The notes: generated from the letters alone by a model not told the origin. Counted from the first letter of the stretch, positions 17,548 through 27,166 are shown. The stretch: 64,000 nucleotides of DNA from Spirochaetales bacterium (GCA_003252395.1 QKEL01000008.1:310001-374000), one strand, 5' to 3'. A program made the numbers and translations.

Positions 17548-19743
17548 TTAGCCTCGCACCGAATCGACCATGGAGACGAACGCTTCGGTTTCCTTTTTCG
17601 CGGTTTTAATGAAGGCATTGTCTTCCACCCTGCCCAGAACGGCGTCGCGCTCCGCGTGGTTGCGGTACGTAATGCCCCGGAACGCGTTGGTATAGTCTTT
17701 CGCCTTGCTCACGTAAATCTGCTCTTCCACGTACGATCGAATGCGTTTCGCCCCTTCGCAGAGTTCGTTCCAGGCCGTCCCGTCTATTTCCGGTTTCCCG
17801 GTAAGGACGCGAAGCACTTCATAGGCGTTTTCGGCGCGCTCCTTGGGGTACAGCGTCCACCAGGCTTCGTATTGTTCGTGAATTTCCGCCCAACTGCCGA
17901 AAAGACCGGTTCGGATGCCCGCGCGAAGCCCGTCCACCCTGGCGGCGGGAACGAGTTGGCCGCCCATGTTGACCCAGTCGAGGGAGACCGCTTTGGGAAC
18001 CTGCGCCGCGAAGTACCCGTAGTGAATGCCGAAGCGGGAAAGGTATTCGGCGACGGAGCGAACCCCGTAATAAAGGAGCATTTCCCGGTACGCGTTCCAG
18101 GCTTGGGCGACCTTCAGTATCCTGACCGGTCGCTTGGAACGTTCCATCATCTCGCCCATTACGAAAAGGTCCGCCACGGCGTCCGGGTCGTCCCGGATCA
18201 ATTCCCTGCCCTTCGCCTCCAGCGCGGCCTCTGAAGGCAGGTCGTCGCCGCCTTCCTCCGCCACGAACCACGCCTTGCCGGTCCACCGTTCCAAAAGCGC
18301 GAGCGCGTCCAGCATTTCCTTGGCGGTATCCGGGGACAGATGGTCCGTCTCGATATGCTGCACCACGGTCTTCCGCTTGTCCCTCGTGCGGTACTTCCAG
18401 CTATTCCGTTCCAGGGCGTACATATTGTAAAGCCACCAATACGCGGGCATCACCTCGAGCCGGTCCTGGCGGTGATTGTCCAACACCAGGGAAAACGGGA
18501 GGGGAATATTCAGCTCCGCGGGATAGTTACCCTTCGACAGAAGGGTATAGCTCGCGAAACGGCAGTTGTGCTTCAGGGTGCTGGAAAGTCCGGGCCAAAA
18601 GCCCCTGCCCGCGATGATTTCCCCGTCGTTGCCCCGGCTGTTATGGTTCGAGCCCACGGTGGCGCCGGCGGCCATGTTGGACTGGCCCATGACCAGGGTG
18701 GCGATTAGGAAGGAATTGTTGTGATGCTGTTCATGCCCCGGAAATACCAGGTTATTGAGCACCTCGCAGCAGGAAATGGTGGAATTGTCCCCGAGGATGG
18801 AGTGAATGAGCCTGGCGCCGTATTTAAGGCTCGAGTTGTTCCCGATCACGAACCGGACGGCCTTGACCCCGTAAAAAACGTGGCAGCCGTAGCCGATTAT
18901 CCCGTTCACGAGTTCCACGCCCTCGCCGATCTGGCTCGGCTCTTGGGGGCTCGATTTGATGGTGAGATTCTTGAGCTTATTGGCGCCCTTCACGTAGGAA
19001 GAAGGCCCAAAGCGCACGTCCTTGATAATCCGGCAGCTTTTTATGATCGAGCAATCCCCCACGGTAGAATACCAGCCCCGATGAGGGTCCGCGCCGCCCT
19101 GGGTAATGTCCTTGAGCCGTTCCATCAGGACCGTATCGTCGCGATAAATGGTCCATAAGTAGGCGTCGGCGCAAATCAGCTCGGTAAAAGGCAGGATTGA
19201 ACGGCCGCCCGCCTCGTTGAGCGGGTCTATCCATACCCGGACCGACTCGTCTTCCCCTTCCTTTACCAGCCCTTCGCCGAATTTCGCGTGGTTGGTGGAG
19301 ACCATCTCGTCTATGCGGCTTAAAATCACCCGATCGCCGATAACGTAATGGGAAAGGTAGGCGCAGTCGTGAATTGCGCAATTATCGCCGATATCGCAGG
19401 ATACGATACGGCTATTGGTAATGCCCGCGGGCACCATAAAGTCGTGGAACTGCAGATACCGGTTTTCCAGGGCGCCAAGGCGCACGAGGCCGGCAAAAAG
19501 GGAGTTCTTGATCAGGGTCGGATCGAAGGGATCTTCCACCAGGATATTGCCCCAGTTGGTGCAGGTATTCCCGTTCCTCACGAGATTCTCTATTTCTTCG
19601 GGGTTTAAGGGCCGCCAGGAATGGTCGGCGGCGTTGCTCTGGATATCGCGGCACCAATACTCGTCCTTGCCCTCGGGAAGGTACTCAGGACTCACGAAAT
19701 CATAGCCGAACCGGTCGGCGGGAACCAGGGAAATTTCACTCAT
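17548..19743 (-). CDS. DUF4954 hexapeptide-repeat protein
   Basis: 731 residues from the ATG at 19743. Residues about 100-420 contain many left-handed beta-helix-type turns (for example [37 protein letters not shown]), as in sugar-nucleotide or acyl transferases. The region [20 protein letters not shown] is characteristic of the DUF4954 family known from Bacteroidetes and treponemes. The last 300 residues are helical. The start is set by the -10 only 7 nt upstream; the frame continuing to 19884 crosses the promoter and is rejected. Function unknown; a nucleotidyl- or acyltransferase-like role is inferred from the fold. Confidence 0.88.
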   Translation of the reverse strand: MSEISLVPADRFGYDFVSPEYLPEGKDEYWCRDIQSNAADHSWRPLNPEEIENLVRNGNTCTNWGNILVEDPFDPTLIKNSLFAGLVRLGALENRYLQFHDFMVPAGITNSRIVSCDIGDNCAIHDCAYLSHYVIGDRVILSRIDEMVSTNHAKFGEGLVKEGEDESVRVWIDPLNEAGGRSILPFTELICADAYLWTIYRDDTVLMERLKDITQGGADPHRGWYSTVGDCSIIKSCRIIKDVRFGPSSYVKGANKLKNLTIKSSPQEPSQIGEGVELVNGIIGYGCHVFYGVKAVRFVIGNNSSLKYGARLIHSILGDNSTISCCEVLNNLVFPGHEQHHNNSFLIATLVMGQSNMAAGATVGSNHNSRGNDGEIIAGRGFWPGLSSTLKHNCRFASYTLLSKGNYPAELNIPLPFSLVLDNHRQDRLEVMPAYWWLYNMYALERNSWKYRTRDKRKTVVQHIETDHLSPDTAKEMLDALALLERWTGKAWFVAEEGGDDLPSEAALEAKGRELIRDDPDAVADLFVMGEMMERSKRPVRILKVAQAWNAYREMLLYYGVRSVAEYLSRFGIHYGYFAAQVPKAVSLDWVNMGGQLVPAARVDGLRAGIRTGLFGSWAEIHEQYEAWWTLYPKERAENAYEVLRVLTGKPEIDGTAWNELCEGAKRIRSYVEEQIYVSKAKDYTNAFRGITYRNHAERDAVLGRVEDNAFIKTAKKETEAFVSMVDSVRG

Positions 19744-19750
19744 ACGTCCC

Positions 19751-19780
19751 AGTATAGACCAGGATTTGCAAAATCTACAA
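19751..19780 (-). promoter_or_regulatory. leaderless promoter of the DUF4954 operon
   Basis: Minus strand: -10 TATACT (19751-19756), 7 nt before the ATG at 19743; -35 TTGTAG (19775-19780) at 18-nt spacing. Its footprint overlaps the divergent deoD promoter. Confidence 0.55.
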
Positions 19781-19794
19781 TTCCCTGCTAGTAT
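19766..19794 (+). promoter_or_regulatory. leaderless promoter of deoD
   Basis: -35 TTGCAA (19766-19771), 17-nt spacer, -10 TAGTAT (19789-19794), 7 nt to the ATG at 19802. No SD. Overlaps the divergent DUF4954 promoter, so the two cannot be occupied at once. Confidence 0.6.
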
Positions 19795-19801
19795 ACGGGC
19801 T

Positions 19802-20506
19802 ATGAGTACACATATCGGAGCGAAAACCGGAGAGATCGCGGAAGCGGTCCTCCTGCCCGGAGACCCCCTCCGCGCGAAATTCATCGCCGAAAACTTCCTT
19901 GAAAATCCCGTCTGTTATAATGAAATCCGCGGCATGTACGGATTCACCGGCACCTACAAGGGAAAGCGGGTTTCGGTTCAGGGCACCGGCATGGGCCAAC
20001 CCTCCCTTTCCATTTACGTAAACGAGCTTTTCCGCTTTTACGGCGTACAAAAGGCCATTCGGGTGGGCACTACCGGAGCGGTACAGGATTCCACCAACCT
20101 TCGCGATATCATCATCGCCATGAGCGCTTGCTCTGACTCCGCCCTCAACGTCCACCGGTTCGGCGGCAGGCTCTTCGCCCCCACCGCGAGCTTTAGCTTG
20201 GTAAAAAAAGCCTACGACGTGGCGCTCGCAAAGGGCATTACGCCCTTGGTGGGCCCGGTAACCTCCTCGGATACCTTTTACGACGACGAAGAATCGTGGA
20301 AACTGTGGGCCCGGTACGGCATTCTCGGAATCGAGATGGAAGCAGCCGAACTGTACACCCTGGCCGCGAAATTCGGGCGGGAGGCCCTCGCGCTCCTGAC
20401 CGTCTCGGACCATATCGCGAAGGGCACGTCCACCACGTCGGAAGAACGGCAAACCACCTTCCGGGGGATGATGGAAATCGCCCTCGAAACCGTGGCGGGA
20501 TCCTGA
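19802..20506 (+). CDS. deoD: purine-nucleoside phosphorylase, DeoD type
   Basis: 234 residues, normal for the hexameric NP-I family. It cleaves purine (deoxy)nucleosides with phosphate to base and (deoxy)ribose 1-phosphate. N-terminal [20 protein letters not shown], the phosphate-binding GTTGAV, the ribose-site [10 protein letters not shown] and the catalytic Asp in TVSDHI are visible. The start is the ATG at 19802, just after the promoter. Downstream are a small membrane protein gene (5 nt) and gnd, so nucleoside salvage and pentose phosphate genes may be co-transcribed. Confidence 0.96.
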   Translation: MSTHIGAKTGEIAEAVLLPGDPLRAKFIAENFLENPVCYNEIRGMYGFTGTYKGKRVSVQGTGMGQPSLSIYVNELFRFYGVQKAIRVGTTGAVQDSTNLRDIIIAMSACSDSALNVHRFGGRLFAPTASFSLVKKAYDVALAKGITPLVGPVTSSDTFYDDEESWKLWARYGILGIEMEAAELYTLAAKFGREALALLTVSDHIAKGTSTTSEERQTTFRGMMEIALETVAGS

Positions 20507-20511
20507 CGGGA

Positions 20512-20724
20512 ATGACCGAACTTCAGCCAACGGAGATCGAGTTTAAGAAGAAGGGAAAGGCCGCAGGCGCGTCGAACCGGGGAAAAATCCTGGCTTTCAT
20601 AGCCCTCGCGGTCTTGCTCGCGGCCGTCGCGGGGCTTACCGCCCTGCTCGCGCACCGGGCGTCTACCGATCCCGTAATACTCGAACCCACGACCCTTCCC
20701 GCCGACGACGCGGGAAGGAAGTAA
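20512..20724 (+). CDS. small single-pass membrane protein
   Basis: 70 residues, starting at the ATG 5 nt after the deoD stop. A charged N-terminus (FKKKGKAAGASNRGK) is followed by one membrane segment (about residues 27-47, ILAFIALAVLLAAVAG) and a short polar tail. The positive residues before the segment predict N-in topology. No family recognised. The SD is weak (GACGGGA overlapping the start region), so translation probably depends on deoD. A longer in-frame extension into deoD is a shadow. Confidence 0.6.
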   Translation: MTELQPTEIEFKKKGKAAGASNRGKILAFIALAVLLAAVAGLTALLAHRASTDPVILEPTTLPADDAGRK

Positions 20725-20755
20725 TTTTACCGTAACGAAGGGGGGGCGCGACAGT

Positions 20756-22222
20756 ATGAAGGCGGACATTGGCTTCATAGGGCTCGCCGTCATGGGCGAA
20801 AACCTTGTTCTAAATATGGAAAGAAACGGCTTTACCGTGGCGGTTCACAATAAAACCACCGCGACATTGGACCGCTTCATCGAAGGCCGGGGCAAGGGCA
20901 AGCGTTTCATCCGCGCCGAAACCCTGGGCGATCTCGTCCAATCCCTGGAAACGCCCCGTAAGGTCATGATGATGATCAAGGCCGGCGCGGCGGTTGACCA
21001 AGTGATCGGCAATCTCGTTCCCCTCCTTTCCCCGGGCGACACGATAATCGACGGGGGCAATTCCAACTTTAACGATACCGAGCGCCGGACCGCGGAGCTG
21101 GCCGAAAAGGGAATCCTCTTCGTCGGTTCCGGTATATCCGGCGGCGAGGAAGGCGCCTTGAATGGCCCCTCCCTCATGCCGGGCGGCGCCGCGGCGGCTT
21201 GGCCCGCCCTGCGGGACATTTTTACCGCCATTTCCGCGAAAGCCCCGGACGGCGCGCCCTGCTGCGCGTGGATGGGCTCCGGCGGGGCCGGGCACTTCGT
21301 GAAAATGGTCCATAACGGCATCGAATACGGCGACATGCAGATCGTCTCCGAAATATACTGGATCATGAAAGAACGGCTCGGCTTGAGCCACGACCGCATG
21401 AGCGCCGTTTTCGCGGAATGGAACCGGGGACGGCTCGACTCCTATCTCATTGGCATTACCGCCGAAATCCTCGCCAAAAAGGATACCGACGGGGCGCCGC
21501 TGGTTGAACGGATCCTCGACGCCGCGGGACAGAAGGGAACGGGCAAATGGACCGGGATCGCCGCCCTGGACGAGGGCACGCCCCTCACCCTCATCGTGGA
21601 ATCGGTTTTCGCCCGCTGCCTATCCGCCCAAAAAGACACGAGGCTCGAGGCGGCGAGGCTCTTCCCGGTTCGCGCCGATTCAGGCCCCGGAGGGCGAATG
21701 GGCGCGGCGGAGGCCGAGGCCTGGATACCGCGCCTGCGCGACGCCCTGTACGCCGCGAAAATAGTCTCCTACGCCCAGGGTTTCGAGCTCTTGCGCCTTG
21801 CCTCGGCAACCCACGGGTGGAACCTTGATTTCGCCTCCATCGCCAGAATATGGCGCGGCGGCTGCATAATCCGTTCCGTATTCCTGGACCGCATCGCCGA
21901 GTCCTTCTCCGCGAAACCGGACCTTCTCAACCTTGCCCTCTCGCCCTATTTCTCGGGCGAGCTGAAGGAGGCCGAAGAGGGCTGGAGGGAAACCGTCGGA
22001 ATGGCCGTATCCTCCGCGCTGCCGGTGCCCGCGTTGGCCTCGGCGCTTTCCTGGTTCGACGGATTCCGGAGCGCGGCCCTCCCCGCCAACCTGCTTCAGG
22101 CCCAGCGGGATTACTTCGGCGCGCACACCTACGAGCGCACCGACCGTCCTCGGGGAGAGGCTTTTCACACGGACTGGACCGGACACGGGGGGTCCACCAC
22201 GTCGAGCACGTATTCAATATAA
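20756..22222 (+). CDS. gnd: 6-phosphogluconate dehydrogenase (decarboxylating)
   Basis: 488 residues, full length. Oxidises 6-phosphogluconate to ribulose 5-phosphate and CO2 with NADP in the pentose phosphate pathway. The nucleotide-binding start IGFIGLAVMGENLVLNM, GGNSNFNDTERR, SGISGGEEGA and the catalytic HFVKMVHNGIEYGDMQ are intact. A G-rich SD lies 10-14 nt before the ATG. It is the last gene of the deoD group; an 88-nt gap without a clear terminator separates it from the HD-GYP gene. Confidence 0.96.
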   Translation: MKADIGFIGLAVMGENLVLNMERNGFTVAVHNKTTATLDRFIEGRGKGKRFIRAETLGDLVQSLETPRKVMMMIKAGAAVDQVIGNLVPLLSPGDTIIDGGNSNFNDTERRTAELAEKGILFVGSGISGGEEGALNGPSLMPGGAAAAWPALRDIFTAISAKAPDGAPCCAWMGSGGAGHFVKMVHNGIEYGDMQIVSEIYWIMKERLGLSHDRMSAVFAEWNRGRLDSYLIGITAEILAKKDTDGAPLVERILDAAGQKGTGKWTGIAALDEGTPLTLIVESVFARCLSAQKDTRLEAARLFPVRADSGPGGRMGAAEAEAWIPRLRDALYAAKIVSYAQGFELLRLASATHGWNLDFASIARIWRGGCIIRSVFLDRIAESFSAKPDLLNLALSPYFSGELKEAEEGWRETVGMAVSSALPVPALASALSWFDGFRSAALPANLLQAQRDYFGAHTYERTDRPRGEAFHTDWTGHGGSTTSSTYSI

Positions 22223-22310
22223 AAAAAAGCGGCTCGCGGCATAAAAACGTCTCCGGATCGCGTGGCATTTCGATAAATTCTGTTCTAAACTATTTCGTAT
22301 AGGTGCCCCG

Positions 22311-23372
22311 ATGACAGAAACGTTAACACAGAAAATGCCGCAGCTTTTATGCATAGACGACAGCCGCTCTCAATTGGCCCTATTCAAGTCGCAGCTTTCC
22401 GGCAATTACCGCGTCGTCGTGGCGGGCAATTACGAGGAGTCTATCGCGCAATTGTCGTCGGAAATTCCCGACTTGATATTGCTCGACATGAACATGCCCG
22501 GGATCGACGGGCTCGAATTCCTCGATATCCTTCGCTACACGCCCCGATTCAAGCACATACCGGTCATGATGGTCTCCGCGGATCAGGACACGGAACACGT
22601 GAAGGAAACCTTCCGCCGGGGAGCTTCCGATTTTATCCATAAGCCCTACGATCCGGAAGAACTGGACCTTCGCATCAGGCGCACCCTCAACATGCTAAAC
22701 CAGGCCACGGCGAACGCAGGGAAACCCGTAACCGATATCTCCTCGCAGCAGCTCATGATACAGTCTCTCGCGGACCTCGCGGGCACCAGGGACAACGAAA
22801 CGGGGCAACACCTGATCAGGATAGAAAAATACGTGGAGGCGCTCGCCTCAGCCGCGGCGCGAACGGAGGCCTTTCGCGATCGGCTGCTCCCCCCCTTCGT
22901 CGAAACGGTTACGGGGCTCGCGAAGCTCCACGACATAGGTAAGGTGAGCGTTCCCGACCACATCCTCCACAAACCCGGAAAACTCGATCCGGCCGAATTC
23001 GAAATCATGAAAAAACACACCGTAAAGGGCGCGGAAACCATCGAGAGGCTCCAGGAATCCTTTCCGTCCTACCGTTATCTCGAAACGGCGAAAGAGATTA
23101 TCCTCTCCCATCACGAGCGCTGGGACGGCGCGGGTTACCCCCAGGGGCTCGCGGGCGAAAGCATACCCTTGGCGGCGCGCATAGTCGCGATTGCCGACGT
23201 ATTCGACGCGATTACCATGAAACGGGTATACAAAAGCGCGCAAACGATTATTGAGGCCTTCGTGCTCCTTAACGACGGGCGGGGAACCCATTTCGACCCG
23301 GAACTGGTCGATATTTTCCTCTCCGTCTCAAAGACCATCACCGAGATCCATCATCGCTACGGGGACGCGTAA
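22311..23372 (+). CDS. response regulator with HD-GYP phosphodiesterase domain
   Basis: 353 residues. Receiver domain 10-125 with the acidic pair DD 16-17, phosphoacceptor Asp 59 (LLDMNMPG) and Lys 111 (HKPYDP). HD-GYP domain about 145-350 with TRDNETGQH, HD at 207-208 followed by IGK, and HHERWDGAGYPQG at 267-279, all as in active c-di-GMP phosphodiesterases. It should hydrolyse cyclic di-GMP under control of a sensor kinase. The next gene, 5 nt downstream, encodes a kinase-like protein that itself looks catalytically dead, so the phosphodonor is probably encoded elsewhere. Confidence 0.93.
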   Translation: MTETLTQKMPQLLCIDDSRSQLALFKSQLSGNYRVVVAGNYEESIAQLSSEIPDLILLDMNMPGIDGLEFLDILRYTPRFKHIPVMMVSADQDTEHVKETFRRGASDFIHKPYDPEELDLRIRRTLNMLNQATANAGKPVTDISSQQLMIQSLADLAGTRDNETGQHLIRIEKYVEALASAAARTEAFRDRLLPPFVETVTGLAKLHDIGKVSVPDHILHKPGKLDPAEFEIMKKHTVKGAETIERLQESFPSYRYLETAKEIILSHHERWDGAGYPQGLAGESIPLAARIVAIADVFDAITMKRVYKSAQTIIEAFVLLNDGRGTHFDPELVDIFLSVSKTITEIHHRYGDA

Positions 23373-23377
23373 GGCCC

Positions 23378-24529
23378 ATGAAAAGGATCCTTTTGATCGA
23401 CTCCCGGCCGGAAGCCCTCGACGCGTTGGCTGCCCGCCTTGAAGGCGGCGCGTTCTCCGTCCGAAAGGCGAAACGCTTTGAGGGGGCGCTCACGGAAGCG
23501 AAACGCTTTCATCCCGAGCTAATCCTCCTCGTCGTCCAAAGCGAACTCCCAGAAAGCCTTGAAATGCTCAAAAGGTTAAAAGAGCGCGAAGAAACGGCGA
23601 AAACGCCGGTTTTCTGCCTCGCCGACCCCTCGGCCATCGCCCGGTGCCTCTCCGAGGGCGCCGCGGAATGCCTGTCGGAACCGGTCGAGGGCGAACTCCT
23701 CAAGAAGCGGATAATGCGCGAAATTGAATCGTCCAGCGGGCTACGCGAGCGCGACGAGCTCATAACCGCCCTGAAGGACAGGGTGGCCGAACGTACCGCG
23801 GAACTCGCGAGCCTACGGAAACGGCTCTTACTGATCAACGACAGTAAGGATCTTGCGCTGAGGCTCGTCGTCAGGGAACTGTCGGCCCCCGCCACGGGCA
23901 TCGCCGGAATCGCGAGAATCGCCCTTCTGGAATGCGCCGACGGAGAAAAACGCGAGCGCCTTTCCGCCCTTCTCGCCCGAAACATAGAAACCATGGATCG
24001 GCTCATCGCCAACGCGGAATACCTGGGAACCCTAAAGACCGGAATCGCCGTGACGAAACGAGCCCCCGCGGATATGGCCCCCGTCGTCGCCGCCGCCATG
24101 GAAGGGGTGAGCGAACGCATGGCGGAAAAGGGACTGGAAACCAGCCTCGTATTCCCCGGCGACCGGGCCGAACTCCCCCTGCACCCCGAATTATTCGCGC
24201 AGATGATCACGCCGGTCCTTCGCCTGGCCACGGCGTTGGCCATCCCCGCCACCCGATTGACCGTCGAGTCGGAATCGAACCCGGAGTGGAGCTCCATCGC
24301 GGTCTGCTGGACCACCTCGGAGACCAATCAGGGAATCGTCGCCAACGTAACCGATTTCGCCTCCGATCTCCTGCGGTCCATCAACGGGTTCGGCCTTATC
24401 ACCGAAATCTGCCTCGCCGAGAAAATCGCCCGCATTTACGACGGCACGGTGGTTTGGGACCTTCGCGAGGCGGACCGCGCGACCTGTACCGTCCAGTTCG
24501 ACCGGGCGAAAGCCCCGAAATCCAAATAG
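23378..24529 (+). CDS. degenerate receiver-histidine kinase-like signalling protein
   Basis: 383 residues. Residues 1-115 look like a receiver domain, but the acidic pair is reduced to D8 and the phosphoacceptor position near 52 is Val (LILLVVQSELP). A coiled coil (120-150) leads to a HisKA-like segment where the H-box His is Arg 166 (RELSAP instead of HELRTP). The C-terminal half resembles the outline of a HATPase domain, but no N-box or GxGxG ATP-lid motif is seen. It is therefore probably a scaffold or dominant partner of the HD-GYP regulator encoded 5 nt upstream. The assignment is from order and spacing of degenerate motifs. Confidence 0.8.
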   Translation: MKRILLIDSRPEALDALAARLEGGAFSVRKAKRFEGALTEAKRFHPELILLVVQSELPESLEMLKRLKEREETAKTPVFCLADPSAIARCLSEGAAECLSEPVEGELLKKRIMREIESSSGLRERDELITALKDRVAERTAELASLRKRLLLINDSKDLALRLVVRELSAPATGIAGIARIALLECADGEKRERLSALLARNIETMDRLIANAEYLGTLKTGIAVTKRAPADMAPVVAAAMEGVSERMAEKGLETSLVFPGDRAELPLHPELFAQMITPVLRLATALAIPATRLTVESESNPEWSSIAVCWTTSETNQGIVANVTDFASDLLRSINGFGLITEICLAEKIARIYDGTVVWDLREADRATCTVQFDRAKAPKSK

Positions 24530-24576
24530 CGCCCTCCCCCACTGCCCTGGCGCGGCCGGAAGCCGTAGGGCGACCC

Positions 24577-24605
24577 TTGACAGAGAACGCCTTTTTCTAT
24601 ATCTT
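24577..24605 (+). promoter_or_regulatory. promoter of tRNA-Leu
   Basis: Perfect -35 TTGACA (24577-24582), 17-nt spacer, -10 TATCTT (24600-24605); the mature tRNA begins 8 nt after the -10. Confidence 0.8.
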
Positions 24606-24613
24606 TCAGGAAT

Positions 24614-24697
24614 CCCCGGATGGTGGAATTGGTAGACACGCTAGTTTCAGGTACTAGTGCTCTTACGGGCATGGAAGTTCAAGTCTTCTTCCGGGGA
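24614..24697 (+). tRNA. tRNA-Leu(CAG)
   Basis: 84 nt with a long type II variable arm. Acceptor stem CCCCGGA pairs with TCCGGGG, discriminator A at 24697, CCA not encoded. D-arm TGGTGGAATTGGTAGACACG is typical of leucine tRNAs, the anticodon loop is TTCAGGT (anticodon CAG, reads CUG) and the T loop is TTCAAGT. Own promoter and terminator, so a single-gene unit. Confidence 0.95.
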
Positions 24698-24712
24698 CAT
24701 TCGTTAACAAAG

Positions 24713-24737
24713 AAACCGCCTCAGGGCGGTTTTTTTT
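24713..24737 (+). terminator. Rho-independent terminator after tRNA-Leu
   Basis: Stem AAACCGCC/GGCGGTTT with loop TCAG, followed by T8. It lies between the tRNA and the converging asparaginase gene and could end both transcripts. Confidence 0.9.
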
Positions 24738-24755
24738 ATACCCCCCGTCCCGCCC

Positions 24756-25256
24756 CTATTCCTCGACGGGCCGAAAAACCCCGCGCTCGTAATCCTTCCT
24801 CACGTCCTGCCAGGGAAAGGTGCGGCCGTTCATCGCCACGTACACCCCGGCCGGCAAGAGCCTGCACGCCATAAACGCCGCGCCCAGGTTAAAGGGGGCG
24901 TCCGAGCCGAACACCTGATACGGCACCATCGCCCCCGTGAGCACGATCGTCTTGTTGATTCCCAAGGGCCCCAAATACCGCGCGGTCTCGGCCATCCGGT
25001 CGGTTCCGTGCGTAATCACGATCCTGCGCTCCCTCGATCGCTCGCAGGCGGCGCGAACCAGGGCTCGGTGCTCCTCGGTCATATGCAGGCTATCGATGAG
25101 CTGAACGATCTCCAGCTCCACCTTCGACGCGATCCTCGCCTTCGCGATAATCTCGGGAAGGTGCGTATCCTTAAAGGTCAACTCGCCCCGAAGCTCGTCA
25201 TAGTGCTTATCGAAAGTCCCGCCAGTGATAATAATGCGTACCGGATCGTCGTTCAT
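24756..25256 (-). CDS. short (single-domain) asparaginase-like protein
   Basis: 166 residues, about half the size of classical type I/II L-asparaginases. It covers only the N-terminal domain: nucleophile motif ITGGTFDKHY (Thr 14) and the second Thr/Asp motif ITHGTDRM (85-86) are both present, as is Ser 56 in the DSLHM loop. Short asparaginases of this type are known, for example from Rhodospirillum rubrum (about 172 residues), so it is not a truncated gene. It would hydrolyse asparagine or a related amide. The start has no SD; a weak TTGACT-18 nt-CACTAT arrangement ends 7 nt before the ATG. Confidence 0.85.
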   Translation of the reverse strand: MNDDPVRIIITGGTFDKHYDELRGELTFKDTHLPEIIAKARIASKVELEIVQLIDSLHMTEEHRALVRAACERSRERRIVITHGTDRMAETARYLGPLGINKTIVLTGAMVPYQVFGSDAPFNLGAAFMACRLLPAGVYVAMNGRTFPWQDVRKDYERGVFRPVEE

Positions 25257-25528
25257 GCCGTCAATAGTGGCGCGAAGGCCGGGCGCGAGTCAATCGGGGG
25301 TTTATTGAGGCACGGCGCGGGCCGGGAGGCGAACGGGCCCAGGCCGGAGCCCCCGGCGAGAAGGGTCCAAGGGGGGGCGCGGAATCGGGAACTTCGATTC
25401 GGGGCGTGATACAGTGAAGGAGTCTTCCTCGCGTTGCCCCGGGAACCCGATGAAGGCGATTTGACGAATGGATCGCCGCGCGCGTTCGCGTGGCCTCCAT
25501 CATGAATAAAACGCAATGCGAGGTACCC
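25257..25528. other. intergenic region between asparaginase and lipoprotein genes
   Basis: 272 nt between two divergent genes. Apart from the weak asparaginase promoter at 25264-25293 and a possible ATACAG -10 near 25408, I see no motif, RNA or conserved small frame. The sequence is G-rich around 25320-25390. Confidence 0.5.
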
Positions 25529-26200
25529 ATGAACGGTAAACCAACCACGCGCGGCCGTACGCTTTTCTGGTGCGCGCTCCTCACGCTCGCGTTCGCTTCC
25601 TGCGAACAAGCGTCTACCGATTCCGCTTCGGCCGTAACGCTCACCTACGACGGGCCGGACTATACCGGCTATAAGGTTATCTACGCCGCCTGGATCGAAG
25701 ACGAGAACGGGCTGAACGCGCAAAATTTGTACGTATGCGAACACGCCATCGACCAGGACCTTACCGGCGACGTGCTCCCCTATTGGGCCACCGTAAAAAG
25801 GGTCGAACGGCCCGACGTAGACGGGATCAGCGGACCCTCGACCCAAAAGAGCGCGAGCGTCACGCGATCGCTCGCGATCGCAAACGCGAAGAAATTCCGC
25901 GTCTGCTTCGAAATAGACCGCTCGCGAAACGGGAACGACTTCTTCGGCGACCGTCCGTCATTCATCTATAAAACCGGATTCATAGATCCGCGCGACCCGA
26001 AAGCGACGTACGAGCTCCGCCTTACCGGATGGATGAGCAACGACACCACCGGAACCTACAGCCAGTACCCGACCACGCCAATCCCCGGGTGGGCCGCCTA
26101 TACGCTTATGGATAATCTCGAATATATCGCCGAGGCCGGTACGACCGATACCTGGACCGACCTGGTCACGAGCCTAACGGCGTTCGTTGATACGAAATAA
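25529..26200 (+). CDS. hypothetical lipoprotein
   Basis: 223 residues from the ATG at 25529, chosen because it puts a normal signal peptide at the N-terminus and has AGGT just upstream. Lipobox AFASC with Cys 25. The mature part begins with a Ser/Thr linker and a beta-rich domain. No known family. It is 24 nt upstream of mdh but functionally unrelated in appearance. In-frame starts at 25490 and 25502 would add a non-signal-like stretch. Confidence 0.75.
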   Translation: MNGKPTTRGRTLFWCALLTLAFASCEQASTDSASAVTLTYDGPDYTGYKVIYAAWIEDENGLNAQNLYVCEHAIDQDLTGDVLPYWATVKRVERPDVDGISGPSTQKSASVTRSLAIANAKKFRVCFEIDRSRNGNDFFGDRPSFIYKTGFIDPRDPKATYELRLTGWMSNDTTGTYSQYPTTPIPGWAAYTLMDNLEYIAEAGTTDTWTDLVTSLTAFVDTK

Positions 26201-26224
26201 TGCCGGGAGAACGGGGGGAAACGA

Positions 26225-27166
26225 ATGAAAATATCCATTATCGGTGCGGGCAACGTCGGGGCGACTACGGCGAAAACCATAGCGAACCGCAACCTGGTTA
26301 GCGAAATAGCCCTGGTCGACATCGACGAGGGAGTCGCCCGGGGGAAAGCCCTGGATATTGCCCAGAGCGCTTCACTAGCGGGCTTCGATACCCGCGTCAT
26401 CGGCTCCGCGGACTACGCGGAAACCGCCGAATCGGACATCGTCATAGTCACCGCGGGCATGGCCAGAAAACCGGGCATGAGCCGCAACGACCTAGCCCAT
26501 TGCAACGCCAAAATCGTAACCGCCGCGGTGACGGCCGCGGTCGAGCGCTCCCCCGACTGCGTTATCGTTATGGTGACGAACCCCCTGGACGTAATGGCGC
26601 ACGTAGCCCTCAGCGAGACCGGTTTCCCGAAAAAACGGGTTATCGGGATGGCCGGACTGCTCGACACGTCGAGGTTCAGGTATTTCATCGCCCGGGAACT
26701 GAACGTAAGCCCGCGAGAGGTCGACGCGCTCGTTTTGGGCGGTCACGGCGATCTCATGGTCCCCTGCGTATCCCAAACGTCCGTGGGCGGCAAACCCCTG
26801 CGGGAGCTTCTCCCCGGTGAAACCATAGACGCTCTCGTGAAACGCACGCGGGACGGGGGGGCGGAAATCGTCAACCTCCTGAAGACGGGCTCGGCATATT
26901 ACGCCCCAGGGGAGTCCATCGCCGAAATGATAGGGGCCATAGTCGTCCCGAACGGGAAACCGATCCCCTGTACCGCCTACCTCGAGGGCGAGTACGGCAT
27001 CAGGCAAGCGTATTGCGGCGTGCCCTGCGTATTGGAGCGAAGGGGGCTTTCCCGGATCGTGGAGCTGCCCCTGGACGAACCGGATATAAAGGCGCTCCGC
27101 CTATCGGCCGCCATGGTAACGGAACAGTATGAGTCGCTCCTAAAAACCAGGGATCGCGAAAGCTGA
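26225..27166 (+). CDS. mdh: malate dehydrogenase (LDH-like type)
   Basis: 313 residues, the usual length. Oxidises malate to oxaloacetate with NAD. Dinucleotide fold GAGNVG at 7-12 with Asp 32 favouring NAD; the loop GMARKPGMSR (78-87) carries the paired Arg that distinguish malate from lactate dehydrogenase; the active-site GGHGD and NPLDVM follow. G-rich SD before the ATG. It converges with the sigma54 activator gene, with a 41-nt GC-rich gap and no obvious T-run terminator. Confidence 0.95.
   Translation: MKISIIGAGNVGATTAKTIANRNLVSEIALVDIDEGVARGKALDIAQSASLAGFDTRVIGSADYAETAESDIVIVTAGMARKPGMSRNDLAHCNAKIVTAAVTAAVERSPDCVIVMVTNPLDVMAHVALSETGFPKKRVIGMAGLLDTSRFRYFIARELNVSPREVDALVLGGHGDLMVPCVSQTSVGGKPLRELLPGETIDALVKRTRDGGAEIVNLLKTGSAYYAPGESIAEMIGAIVVPNGKPIPCTAYLEGEYGIRQAYCGVPCVLERRGLSRIVELPLDEPDIKALRLSAAMVTEQYESLLKTRDRES

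Noticed and set aside
25254-25293. Strong promoter for the short asparaginase gene
   Set aside because: TTGACT is good but the -10 (CACTAT) matches poorly; mentioned only as weak evidence.
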